DNA of 64,000 bases from Cornus controversa. Its lineage: Eukaryota > Streptophyta > Magnoliopsida > Cornales > Cornaceae. Below, piece by piece: positions 47,501-56,500 of this stretch. Location of the stretch: contig CM048845.1 in assembly GCA_026545225.1 (NCBI GenBank), positions 62,831,033 to 62,895,032 of the forward strand. Reading direction: 5' to 3'. Numbering within the stretch: position 1 is the first letter of the stretch; each line of letters opens with the position of its first letter. The position numbers were made by a program, and so were the translations under genes. The notes under the pieces were generated by a model. It did not search any database. It worked only from the letters and a program-made list of their open reading frames with translations, and was not told the DNA's origin.

Positions 47501-48769
47501 CCATATCTTGCTATTCAATATATTCTCCCACTCTCTTTGTCGTGATTTATTGCGCAAGAGGCCTCCTAGTGTTTTTGCTGCCAAAGGCAACCCTTTACAT
47601 TTCTTCACTATTTGTTCCCCAACTCCTTTGAAATTTGGATGTGCATCAAAGTTTGGTTGTCCAAGTGCATGATGAGCAAATAAAGAAAGGCATTCATCTT
47701 TCGACAGCTCATTTAGAGAGTAAGCTGGAGACAGACTCATGGTTGATGCAACGGTTCCATGGCGAGTTGTGACAATAATCTTGCTTCCAGATGCCCCAAC
47801 CATAAAAGGACAGCGTAGGAGATCCCATTCTTCATAATTCTCATTCCAAATATCATCCAAAACAAGAAAAAATCTTTTCCCAGACAGGTTCTCCTTTAAT
47901 TTTTGTTGAAGCATATTTAGAGACTTGAAGTCATGAGTTTTTGCAGTGACGGCCTCAAGAATTCTCTTGGTCACTCTAAGAACATCAAAATCATCAGATA
48001 CACAAACCCATGCCTTGAGATCAAAACGACCCTCCAGACGTTCATCATCATAGACCAGCTGAGCGAGAGTTGTTTTACCAATACCTCCCATGCCCACAAT
48101 GGGAATGACAGAAATTTTGTCAACACTAGCTTCATCCTTCAACAACAATTGAAATATAGCCTCTTTGTCGTTTTCTCTGCCATAAACATGAGATATGTCT
48201 ACAGAAGAAGTGGATTCAGGTCTTTTTCTTACTCTGTTGGAACTAATTCCTCCAACATTCTTTATCAAATCCAGGCTACTTTTTCTGGTTTCAATATCTT
48301 GTAATTTGACAATGATTTCTTCTACCTTGGACATCCTATTGCGATCAAGCTTAACAGCACTAGGAGGACGGGTAGTAGTACTAGTAGTGAAGGAATTGCA
48401 ACAAGTTGGGATGAGTAGTTTTCGTACCTTACTACTACTACTAGTACTGCTTCTGCTGCTAGATTGAGATATTTTTGGCATGATCAGCAGCTCCAGTCGC
48501 AAAGCTTCAGTAGCTACATCATCAAGTAAATCATCCAAATCATAAGCCAAGTCGGTGAGATCCTCCATCCATGATTTGACTCTATGATTTGTCATTTGCT
48601 TGTCCTCTGCGTCAGCGAGAACATCACGAATATCTGGCAACATTTTCTCCAACTTCTTCAACTGATGATGGATTCCCTCTCGACGGGCATAATCTGACAC
48701 CGCAAGAGAGACCAACTTGTCGAACAACACCTGAAAGATTGGCGCCAGAAGGATCCCCGCAACCTCCAT
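44582..48769 (-). CDS. CC-NB-LRR (CNL) disease-resistance protein, RPP13-like protein 1 type
   Basis: A single uninterrupted exon of 1395 residues, starting at the ATG at 48769 (MEVAGILLAPIF, the usual start of this family). The coiled coil (about 1-150) has the EDVID-like DLAYDLDDLLDD (residues 73-84). A Ser-rich linker follows. The NB-ARC domain has P-loop GMGGIGKTT (226-234), RNBS-A FDLKAWVCVSDDFDVL (249), kinase-2 FLVLDDIWNE (301), RNBS-B GSKIIVTTR (328), GLPLA (393), RNBS-D CFAYCAIFPKD (450) and MHD (516-518). All ATP/ADP-binding motifs are intact. From about 600 to the end are irregular leucine-rich repeats with many L-x-x-C/L-x-I-x-x-C units, an effector-sensing surface. Such proteins act as cytosolic immune switches. 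The frame is open 29 codons further upstream. No introns are needed. Remnant copies lie on both sides, so it belongs to a local cluster. Confidence 0.96.
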   Translation of the reverse strand: MEVAGILLAPIFQVLFDKLVSLAVSDYARREGIHHQLKKLEKMLPDIRDVLADAEDKQMTNHRVKSWMEDLTDLAYDLDDLLDDVATEALRLELLIMPKISQSSSRSSTSSSSKVRKLLIPTCCNSFTTSTTTRPPSAVKLDRNRMSKVEEIIVKLQDIETRKSSLDLIKNVGGISSNRVRKRPESTSSVDISHVYGRENDKEAIFQLLLKDEASVDKISVIPIVGMGGIGKTTLAQLVYDDERLEGRFDLKAWVCVSDDFDVLRVTKRILEAVTAKTHDFKSLNMLQQKLKENLSGKRFFLVLDDIWNENYEEWDLLRCPFMVGASGSKIIVTTRHGTVASTMSLSPAYSLNELSKDECLSLFAHHALGQPNFDAHPNFKGVGEQIVKKCKGLPLAAKTLGGLLRNKSRQREWENILNSKIWDLPEQKSGILPALTLSYHHLPSHLKQCFAYCAIFPKDSEFNKDELVLLWMGVGLLQLSKEKKRMEDFGDECFEDLLSRSFFQQSGGSKSRFVMHDLLNDLALHVVGDICFRLDKLEGDNQFEIPKRVRHFSYIHQQFEVIQKFRPLYKVQHLRTFLPILSGWNRQGYLANKVLFDLFPKLQCLRVLSLSDYAITKLPDSTGGLKHLRYLNLSGTSISQLPESVSTLYNLQTLLLRSCKKLCMLSPNIRNLINLRHLDIADTNELREMSSGIGRLTNLQTLSKLIVGENNGLRVKELRNLSLLRGSISITELQNVTDVRDANEANLKAKQDIEELELAWCSEFNDFRKENLELDVLDKLQPHGELKKLTIKFYGGTQFSSWIGDPLFSKMVNLTLEGCKNCTSLPPLGQLVMLKELCIRDMPAWEEWSCCIGVGDAGGQFSCLRELIISGCPKFVRFSLLRLPSLQKLDLKECQDVVLKNMVDLTSLTSLRVENIIGLSQLDEILVQSSVGALESLFIKKCNQLVTLWQNGGEVVKQKNLISLGRLSVSGCPQLVSFGENELDDEEVACINLQKLKIKKCVKLEKFWRRGVPPTLRKLRIEDCDALKSLPEGISSLKVLDIQRCSSLRSWPTYTTLPTALEWLDIVDCMNLEYFSKEEEFNNINMSSLQTLCIYNWSKVGMLLPLGVGGCVKNNNNNFASLRRLSICNCNVVEYLPFPERGGYLPNLRSLNIKSCVNLRTLAATTNQIFLQSLERLWINDCESLESLLSIPERGGCFCFSTPSLKWLRIINCSNLRWFPFFDDQNLQSLHRIEIRDCPCLETSFPQGNFHFPPSTSLEYLSIEGGYPELVSFPFPPEEEAEDDNDNDKYCLLPPTLTTLWIGSLPNLESISFKAFQNLTSLQHLYLYNCPKFRSLPKEGLPSTLQSLQISNCPRLKEGCLEDGGDYWPNIAHIPYVATDHKDFIYNSLFPFVR

Positions 48770-49225
48770 GGATGGATCGTTTGTGAAATAACCAAAGGAT
48801 GAAATTAAAGAGATGGGTATCGTAAGTAGTAGTTTGTGAAAGATTGAGCAATGCAATATGATACAGATGCTAATCCAAGTGCAAGAGTAAAGGGGTTGAC
48901 GGGAATATTCAAAAGTCTTTGGACAGCTGTTGAAATGTGTCGGCTATACCACATTATCTTTAAAGTAGGAGAAAATAATTTCAACCGCGAAAGCATCAAT
49001 CATTCACCCATAACACTCATTCTTTCAGGATGCCATTTCTGTCCCTATTTTGGCTCTGTTATCATGATTTTGATTGCATATTTATCTTTTAGTAATCTTG
49101 TACGTCTCGAATATATCTTGCATGTAAATGGCAGGTGCCATTTATTTTAAAAAATAAAATTAAATAATTATAAATTGGTGTGAGTTTAGGCATTTTCAAG
49201 GAGCCAAAGCTGAAAACTTGGTGTT
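48770..49225 (-). promoter_or_regulatory. Upstream region of the CNL gene, conserved in the second copy
   Basis: This stretch aligns with 55192-55576 upstream of the truncated copy. Shared features are the hydrophobic in-frame extension, GGTTGACGGGAAT (holding a TTGAC W-box core, a site used by WRKY factors) and ATTGGTGTGAGTTTAGGCATTT. At 49186-49225 it contains a piece resembling exon 1 of the omega-amidase gene. Promoter function is inferred from position and conservation only. Confidence 0.5.
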
Positions 49226-49299
49226 GGTTTTTTTAGCTTAGTTAAAATGCTAGTGCTCCCAAGTTGTATGTCTTCCCGTGTACGTACAGTAATTTGGGC

Positions 49300-49830
49300 A
49301 CTGCACTTAAGACTAATGATTAATTATAATAATCACGTTTAGTCATACATTCATTCAGTAAATTGACGTTTAATTTCATTTTACATCCAATTTTTTATGT
49401 CTTGCTAGTTTATCCATCCTGAAAATAATCATAAATTATAACAATGAAAGCTAATAGCAGTTGATTATTTGATGAAAGTTAATAACAGTTGACTATTTGA
49501 TCACCACACTAAGTTCTCTCCTCGCTAGAGGGATATTAGATTTGAAGGGACAGGATCACCACTCAAAAAATAAATAAATTAATTAATTAAAATTAAAAAT
49601 ATCATCCCTTAATTCATTTAAATGGCAAAAATACGAAGTTAGCTAGGTAAGTGATTATTACTGACACATTTTTTACTTAAAAGTTGAATAATTTTTACTT
49701 TAATACAATATCGAGATCAAAATTTTACACTTCACACATCTTTCTTAGCATCACATTGATTCGAACTCGATATGATCAATTTTGTTATTATTGTTGTAGT
49801 TTTGTTATAATATACCATACTGATGCTCAG
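49300..49830. repeat. Duplicated intergenic block, copy 1
   Basis: It matches 56031-56500 (for example CATACATTCATTCAGTAAATT, CTAAGTTCTCTCCTCGCTAG, TTGAACTCGATA) with small insertions and deletions. It is part of the local NLR/omega-amidase duplication. Confidence 0.85.
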
Positions 49831-49861
49831 CTCAAGTCTCATAGAATTGGGCAGTTATGTG

Positions 49862-49925
49862 TGTTTCATAGATGAAACTTAATTTACCCATTCAATGTGT
49901 GTTTCATAGATGAAACTTAAATGAT
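49862..49925. repeat. Short direct repeat
   Basis: GTGTGTTTCATAGATGAAACTTAA is present at about 49858 and again at about 49896. Confidence 0.8.
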
Positions 49926-49934
49926 ATAACATAT

Positions 49935-50033
49935 TTATGTCTTCAAGGGAGCCTTCTTTTCTCTGTCAGATATTCGAGCAGGGGCTGTTGAATGTGATTT
50001 GAACCGACCTCTTCCTCCTCCATCATCCTTCTC
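49935..50033 (-). CDS. Possible terminal exon, unrecognised
   Basis: The minus strand reads TTTTGCAG (acceptor-like), then 32 open codons and TAA at 49935-49937. It encodes DDGGGRGRFKSH, TAPARISDREKKAPLKT. The composition is protein-like and the acceptor is good, but no upstream exon is visible because a duplicated omega-amidase segment begins at 50279. It may be a stranded last exon from a gene lost in the rearrangement. Confidence 0.3.
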   Translation of the reverse strand, partial: EKDDGGGRGRFKSHSTAPARISDREKKAPLKT

Positions 50034-50114
50034 CTGCAAAAGGCAAGCTAGAATGTTAACTTTGGGTGTCGACTTTACACTCGGTTCAATCGCAAGAAGG
50101 CATTATAAAAAATA

Positions 50115-50248
50115 GGGGGGCTGTTTGGTTCAATTTTACTATTCTGTTTTCAAAAAACTGTAAGGAAATTTGGTTGCAATTTTCTGGAAACTGTTTTCAG
50201 AAAACTTGGTTTTTTGTAATTCTCATAAAACTAACCCAAACAAACCCA
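50115..50248. mobile_element. Small hAT-like MITE
   Basis: The ends GGGGCTGTTTGGTTCAATTTTA and, inverted, GGGTTTGTTTGGGTTAGTTTTA form imperfect terminal repeats around about 134 bases. The GGG-x-TGTTTGG start is common in plant hAT MITEs. No clear target duplication was found. Confidence 0.5.
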
Positions 50249-50278
50249 AGAATTCGAGGGCAAAAATGGCAATGACTT

Positions 50279-51344
50279 TACACAATCATCTTTATGTTTT
50301 AAATTTGTTTATTTAAAGGAAATGATGGTATAAAGTGCAACATGGTGAATTCTGAAAGAAGCAGAAAGGATAATTGAAAATCAAACATAATATGGTTTTT
50401 TGAAGAAAAATGTTCAAATGTCTTGTCTTTACAGTCAGGAATAATTAATAGGATTCTAATCGAAAAATAAGAAAGGTAAATCCACCCACATCATTTTATA
50501 TGTTAATGCTTGCCACTAGAACAATGAAATGATATTCAAATTGCAGTCTACCAATCTTCCCACATGTTTTACATTATTCAGTATTCTCTAATAATTCTTT
50601 CAAGTTTTTAACTGAAGCATATGATTTGAACATTGAAAACCCATGTGTGGTTACTTGAATACAATTGTGACAAGTTCAACAACAGAAAATAATCAAGCGG
50701 TAGAATCTTGGAGAACCCATGTGTGGTTACTTGAATACAATTGATACCTCATACCTGTATCAACAATTGTAAGTTTATCCCCTGCTGTGAAGGTGACCGA
50801 TTCCTTAAACAAACTATCTCCTGGAATGTCAACATCAAACAAATGTGTCTGCAAAACATACAAATCTTCTTTCAGAGCTTCCATATGTTTCATGCTTCTC
50901 ATAGTTCTCCATTTTAATTCTTTTCTTACACAATTGTGCTTACTTTCCTATGCTTAGCCTTAAATTGTCCGTCAGGTCTAAACACGCAACAGGTGTTATA
51001 CAACTGACAGAGAAAATGTTATCAGAGAAAATGAAGGAGAGGCATCTTTATTATCAAAATCCTCAGCATAGTTTGCAAAGTAATCGTTCGAATAAGGGCA
51101 ATTCCACATTTCCTATAGCAAACAAGTAAAAATCAGCACCAACTATGAATCTAAGGACTCCAAAAAAAACATTACTTTCACAAACTACAACAATATAAAT
51201 TAGGGTTTAGGTACATTTCATTAAAAATACTACAAGCTATAGCAATATGATTTGAGTGACAAGAAGTGAACTCACTGGTAAAACAACAAGACTTGCACCT
51301 TGCTTGGCAGCTAGTTCAATTGAGTTCTGGGCCTGGGCGAGATT
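50279..51344 (-). pseudogene. Truncated duplicate of the omega-amidase (NIT2) gene
   Basis: The segment is a copy of 60244-61671 in the same orientation. It holds a full copy of exon 4 (50755-50848, encoding THLFDVDIPGD), a copy of exon 3 (50944-51112) with a net loss of 53 bp that shifts the frame and removes VGGSIPER, and the 3' part of exon 2 (51276-51344). Exons 1 and 5-10 are absent, including the one with the catalytic Cys. An intronic loss of about 310 bp lies near 50745. The right edge at about 51344 is a sharp break. It cannot make an enzyme. Confidence 0.95.
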
Positions 51345-52045
51345 CCCACATGTCAGGTAGAAGATAGAAACCAGACTCATTTATGTTCTCATTGCTTCAT
51401 AGACATGGGTATAATGGTGAACTGCCCTCAGTGTTGGTTTTGAGCACAAAATAAAACAAAAAAAAAAATCCACTTGCAGAATCCCCCAAATTTAACAATT
51501 CTCATCCGCAGTCAACAATATGTTAAGTGAACGGAAAAAATGGCTAAAGTCCACAAAAGTAATGAGTGAACAACCAAAGATCTGTTCCTCCCAACAACTT
51601 CCCAACCCAACAAGTAATTGAATTTGATTTTAGCTAATCATAGAAGTCCAACAAACAAAAAATTGACCCAACTATAGAGGACAAACCAGGTACAAGCAGA
51701 TTTATCATAAATGCTAACATGTCAGAGATTGGAGAAAATTGAAATAAACATACAATACACTCAGATCAGACCCAACAATGAATAAATTAAGTTGCTTAAG
51801 CTGAATAAAGCTCAACATCGATCAAACACAAACATATCCTCATGCCCCATATAGATCAATACATAGAGAGTAGAATCCTCAACAAATATGGTAGCAAAAT
51901 AGAGCAAAGAACTAGGGTTTCTAGGGTTTTAGTTGAGCCAAATTACGGGGGAAACAAAAATTTTCACAAATTATACCCAAATCAAGACAAGATCAGTGTG
52001 TATATAGGTGGTCAAGCTGAATATAACTCAACATACCAATCAATT
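51345..52045. other. No gene seen
   Basis: AT-rich sequence with an ORF at 51842-52087 that has no recognised pattern. An AACTAGGGTTTCTAGGGTTT phrase at 51910 resembles plant telomere-like or 5' UTR repeats (AAACCCTA) in inverted form. Confidence 0.4.
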
Positions 52046-52051
52046 ACAACA

Positions 52052-52155
52052 TTTGTGCTCCTGTGCAAGTGCGTGACAACAAGTTAACACAACGTGCGCC
52101 TGTGCAAGTGAGTGACAACAAGTTACCACAATGTGCTCCAGTGCAAGTGTGAGTG
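52052..52155. repeat. 39-bp tandem repeat, about 2.5 copies
   Basis: The unit TGTGCAAGTG(A/C)GTGACAACAAGTTA(A/C)CACAA(C/T)GTGC starts at 52062, 52101 and 52140 with few changes. Confidence 0.88.
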
Positions 52156-52412
52156 AACAGAGATTAAGAACTTAACTTTAATTTCATATGCGCCTATGCA
52201 ATTTGTAGTGAGAGAGAAAAAATATACCATAAGTTAACTCTAAAATTAAATGTGCACCTGTGCATATGTAGAGAGATAGATGAGTTTTTACTAATCAATT
52301 TCTCTGAAAGTTTGAGGTCAACTCGAATAGAGTAGATCGATATTGAGATTTTTGACACTTTGAGCTCAATTTGTGTACATTCTCCGTCATGCAAAGCAAG
52401 TGCATTAGAAAT

Positions 52413-52980
52413 CAACTAAAGATATTCAAAGAGTAAAACTTTTGAAATGAAAATAAACACAGAACAATACCTTTTTTCAGGCTTCTTTGTTATCCATATA
52501 GATTTGTGTACATTTTCCGACATGCAAAGCAAGTGCATTAGAGCAAGTGCATGAGAAATCAACTAAAGATATGCAAATATTTAGTTTAACTTGAAAACTT
52601 TTGAAATGAAAATAAACACAGAACATATACCTTTTTTCAGGCTTCTTTGTTATCCATATGAATTTGTGTACATTCTTCGACATGCAAAACAAGTGCATTA
52701 GAGTAAGCGCATTAGAAATCAACTAAAGATATGCAAATATTTAGTTTAACTTTAAAACTTTTGAAATGAAAATAAACACAAAACATATACCTTTTCTCAG
52801 GCTTCTTTGTTATCCATATGAATTTGTGTAGATTCTCCGACATGCAAAATAAGTGCATAAGAGCAAGTGCATTAGAAATCAACTAAAGATATGTAAATAT
52901 TTAGTTTAACTCTAAAACTTTTGAAATGAAAATAATCACAGAACATATACCTTTTTTCAGACTGTACAAGTTATCGCAAT
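52413..52980. repeat. 161-bp tandem repeat, about 3.5 copies
   Basis: Copies of a 161-bp unit (the first 141 bp) begin ATCAACTAAAGATATGCAAAT at 52416, 52557, 52718 and 52879. Each also has CCTTTTTTCAGGCTTCTTTG and CGACATGCAAAGCAAGTGCATTAG. On the minus strand each unit has a short open stretch (NALALHVGECTQI-like) ending close to GAAAAAAGGTATATG, a fair splice donor. The array could be repeated small exons or plain satellite. Confidence 0.88.
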
Positions 52981-53927
52981 GTCATTCGTTCCTAGCATTC
53001 AATATTGCTTACTCCTCAATCATCATTCCTCAACCACAAGTGATATACAATATGATATTCTACATAACTATTATTATCTAAGATTAAATATTACATTCTC
53101 AAATATATATCATAACAGAACAAGTATCATTAATATTACATGCCAAAATATAAATCATAACAAAATAAGTAGCATAATTAATTTATAAATATATTACAAA
53201 CTCATCATTTCTTCTCAAGCAATACAATAAGTATCATGAATATCACAACCAACATAAAGATTATGCAAATAGCAACGCATCCACAATCACCATATAGGAG
53301 GACTTTTTGTTTATATTGTTCAACTTGCATACTTGCAACGATATTCTCCAAATCACCATGAACATTTTCATGAACCTCTGCACCTAGGTGTAATTCATCC
53401 AACCATATAAAAGCATTGATGTGTGACTACAATAATAAATAGAAATATTTTTAGCTGACTAAGAAAATAATATAAATAACACACCAATTATTTTCAATTA
53501 ACATATTTACCTCCCACCTTGGACACCTATAGAAGTAGCATCCCTTATTCTTGTTAGTTTGAGCCTGATATAGGTTCATGGGACCTCTCCCACATGCACA
53601 TAAAGTTCATTCACTTTTTACTTTATACATTACTGCATTATATAATACTAAACACATTAAAGAGTGTTCAAACTCATTAAGTTATTACAGTTATCCATTT
53701 GTTTAGCAATTACTTACTACAGTTATCCATATCTTAAAAAACTACAGTTATACAGTTATCCATTTACTACTTCTTGGCATATCAATCAAGAGTGTTGCAC
53801 ACTCTGCCAGATTCTATTAGCAATAAAATCATGCATCTGATTCATTTGTTGAAGCAGAGGTGTCGAAACATTTGCATTTACATCAACATCAACATCAAAA
53901 TCAATATCTTCAGCAGGTTTACTTTGA
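52981..53927. other. No confident gene
   Basis: AT-rich, with two minus-strand ORFs. The one at 53205-53402 has an acidic N-terminus followed by a hydrophobic IICIIFMLVVIFMILIVLL segment, a possible membrane tail. The one at 53786-54031 ends MHDFIANRIWQS. Neither matches a family I can name. Confidence 0.35.
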
Positions 53928-54874
53928 GTAGAATTGGAAAATGAAAATTTAGAGAGAGAGAGAGAGAGAGGAGACAGGGCAGCTTTAGTTAAAAGTAAAT
54001 GAGGTTTGAGAGAGGAAAAGGGAAAGGTCACAAGAATTTTTGGCGATCCCTAGAAGATTATTAGCTTTTCTTTTCTTTGTGTAGTGAGAGAGAGGAGAAA
54101 GATAGAGATATGTGTATGGTACATTTGAGTTTTGCGTTTAAAAAAATAATTTGATCAAAAATACTTAAAAAAGTAATTTTACGATTCAAAATATCTATAT
54201 CTATCTACGATTTAAAATTACTTTCTTTATCTACAATATAACGATCACAATTCACTTCCACCTAAATTCAAATTTAAACTTATATCACACTCTCTCACTC
54301 ATTATTTTGTTCGTTTCTTTCCTCTCTCCTCTTTTATATCACACACTCTCTCTCTTTTCATGATTTGGCATCCAGACAAAAACACCGCCGCCACTAAGCA
54401 AGAAGTCGAAGCCTTCTCTCTCTCTATGATTTGGCTGAAGCCAAGTTCGTACTCATCATCATCGCCTTCGCAATCGAGGGGATGAAAGATCAGAACCTCG
54501 ACGGTCGCAACATCACAGTCAACGAGGCCTAGTCACGTGGAAGCGGTGGCAGAGGCAGAGGAGGAGGAGGAGGATAGGCGTCGATGATAGAACCTCCATG
54601 TGCTCGCCTTCGATGACAGTCACATCGATCAGAAGGTGATCGAGCGGTTACTCAAGATCTCCTTTTGTAAATATGAGTTTTGATTCCAGAATCTTAATCG
54701 TTGTCATAACTATTGTGATTTGAGACTTGACCTATTTGATTTGTTGTTGAAATTGATCGCATTTGGAATGTTTTAGTCAATATCTAGGTTTGGATGGAGA
54801 GGAGAAAAGATTGGTAGAATTCGATGCAAGTGAAATTCGCTTAAAAAGCATTTACTTAATCTGTTGTGTGGTTT
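53928..54874 (+). repeat. 1-kb repeat carrying a glycine-rich RNA-binding protein fragment, copy 2
   Basis: Inverted partner of 23027-24040. Here the protein-like segment reads on the plus strand at about 54468-54570 (AIEGMKDQNLDGRNITVNEA, then a stop and a Gly/Arg-rich run). Its right edge (about 54874) meets the broken CNL fragment directly. Its left edge is at the AGAATTGG motif near 53928-53937. The two copies differ by point changes and several small indels. Confidence 0.8.
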
Positions 54875-55191
54875 ACTACTACAACTAGTACTGCTACTGG
54901 CTTGAGATATTTCTGACATGATCAGCAGCTCCAACTGCAAAGCTTCAGCAGCTACATCATCAAGCAAATCATCCAAATCATAAGCCAAGTCGGTGATTTG
55001 ACTCTATGATTTGTCATTTGCTTGTCCTCTACGTCAGCAAGAACATCACGAATATCTGGCAACACTTTCTCCAACTTGTTCAACTGATGATGGATTCCCT
55101 CTCGACGGGCATAGTCTGACACCGCAAGAGAGACCAACTTGTCGAACAACACCTCAAAGACTGGCGCCAGAAGGATCCCCGCAACCTCCAT
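54875..55191 (-). pseudogene. 5' fragment of a second CNL resistance gene
   Basis: The ATG at 55191 begins MEVAGILLAPVFEVLFDKL and follows the intact gene's coiled coil closely. Relative to that gene a 16-bp deletion near 54995 removes part of the codons for WMEDLTD and shifts the frame. The reading resumes in another frame with DLDDLLDDVAAEALQLELL. Homology stops at about 54875 in the Ser-rich linker, where the RNA-binding-protein repeat begins. NB-ARC and LRR are absent. Confidence 0.95.
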
Positions 55192-55576
55192 GGATGGATG
55201 GTTTATGAAATAAGCAAAGGATGAAATCAAAGAGATGGGTATCGTAAGTAGTAGTTTGTGAAAGATTGAGCAATGCGATATGATACAGATACTAAGCAAG
55301 TGCAAGACAAAGGGGGTTGACGGGAATAATCAAAAGTCTTTGGACAACTGTTGAAATGTGTCAGCGACGGCCATAGGAGAAAATAATTCATAGCACTTAA
55401 ATTATTTCAACAACCAAAGCATCAACCATTCACCCACAACACTCATTTCAGTCCCTATCTTGGCTCTATTATCATGATTTTGATTGCATATTTATCTTTT
55501 ACCCTCGGCTAGAATAATTAATTATAACTTGGTGTGAGTTTAGGCATTTCCAAGGGGCCAAAGACTCAAAACTTAG

Positions 55577-56025
55577 GGCTCGTTTGTTTGGATAGAAGGA
55601 ATTGGAAGGAAAAGAAAAGAAAGGGAAGGATAATATTTTTTTGTTTTGGATTGTCATTAGTAAAAAAAAAAGAAATAATTAGGTATGATTTGAAGGATAT
55701 CTTATCCCTCTAAATCTCTCATATGCTATCCTCTCAAAAGTGGGAAGATTTGAAAAAAAATGATAAAAATAATTGAATCTTTCATAATACCAAAAATAAC
55801 TCTAACATTTTAAAAAACAAAATTTAAAAGACATTTGGATATATCTTGTAATATAAACAGAAAATGACATGATAGTAAATTAATTAAAATAGTTTCTTTT
55901 CTTTTCTCTCCTTTACCTTTTCCAAACAAAAATGTAATTATTTTCTTTCTTTTCTTTCATAATTTATTCAAACATGAATAGATGTTATCTTTTCTTTACT
56001 TTTCTTTTCTCTCATAACTAATGAA
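55577..56025. mobile_element. Probable 450-bp insertion in the duplicated upstream region
   Basis: Relative to 49225-49300, the second copy has about 450 extra bases. They begin GGGCTCGTTTGTTTGGATAG, a common plant hAT-MITE end, and are rich in GGAAGGAAAAG on one side and CTTTTCTTTTC on the other, so the ends can pair. The target duplication is not resolved. Confidence 0.5.
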
Positions 56026-56030
56026 TATAG

Positions 56031-56500
56031 TGATTGGGCACTGCACATCTTTAAGACTAATGATAAATTATATTAATCACGATTAGTTATACATTCATTC
56101 AGTAAATTAAGGTTTAATTTCAGTTTAGACCCAATTTTTTATTTCTTACTAGTTTATCAGGATAAATTATAATAATAGGTGATTATTTGATCACCAACAC
56201 TAAGTTCTCTCCTCGCTAGAGGGATATTAGGTTTGAAAAGATAGGATCGTCACTCAATAAATAAATAAATAAATAAAAATTAAAAATTCCATCCCTTAAA
56301 ATGACAAAAATACAATGTTAGGTAATTGATAATTACTGACACATTTTTTACCTAAAAGTTGAATAATTTTCACTCGAATACAATATCAAAATCAAAACTT
56401 TGCACTCAATACATCTATCTTAACATCACATTGATTTGAACTCGATATTGTCAATTTTGTTATTATTGTTGTAATTTTGTTATAATATATAATACTCATG
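56031..56500. repeat. Duplicated intergenic block, copy 2
   Basis: Partner of 49300-49830. The match stops near 56500. In the first unit the next matching sequence is the omega-amidase copy, so about 3.7 kb (56500-60243), including the gene's 3' exons, is absent there. Confidence 0.85.

Noticed and set aside
44808..48786. Plus-strand ORFs of 65-130 residues across the NLR gene
   Set aside because: They lie opposite the 1395-codon NLR frame and show no family pattern. They are side effects of the codon composition.
53205..53402. Acidic protein with a C-terminal hydrophobic segment
   Set aside because: There is only one short ORF without neighbouring exons or a family match, in AT-rich DNA where hydrophobic runs arise by chance. 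It is mentioned only as gap content.
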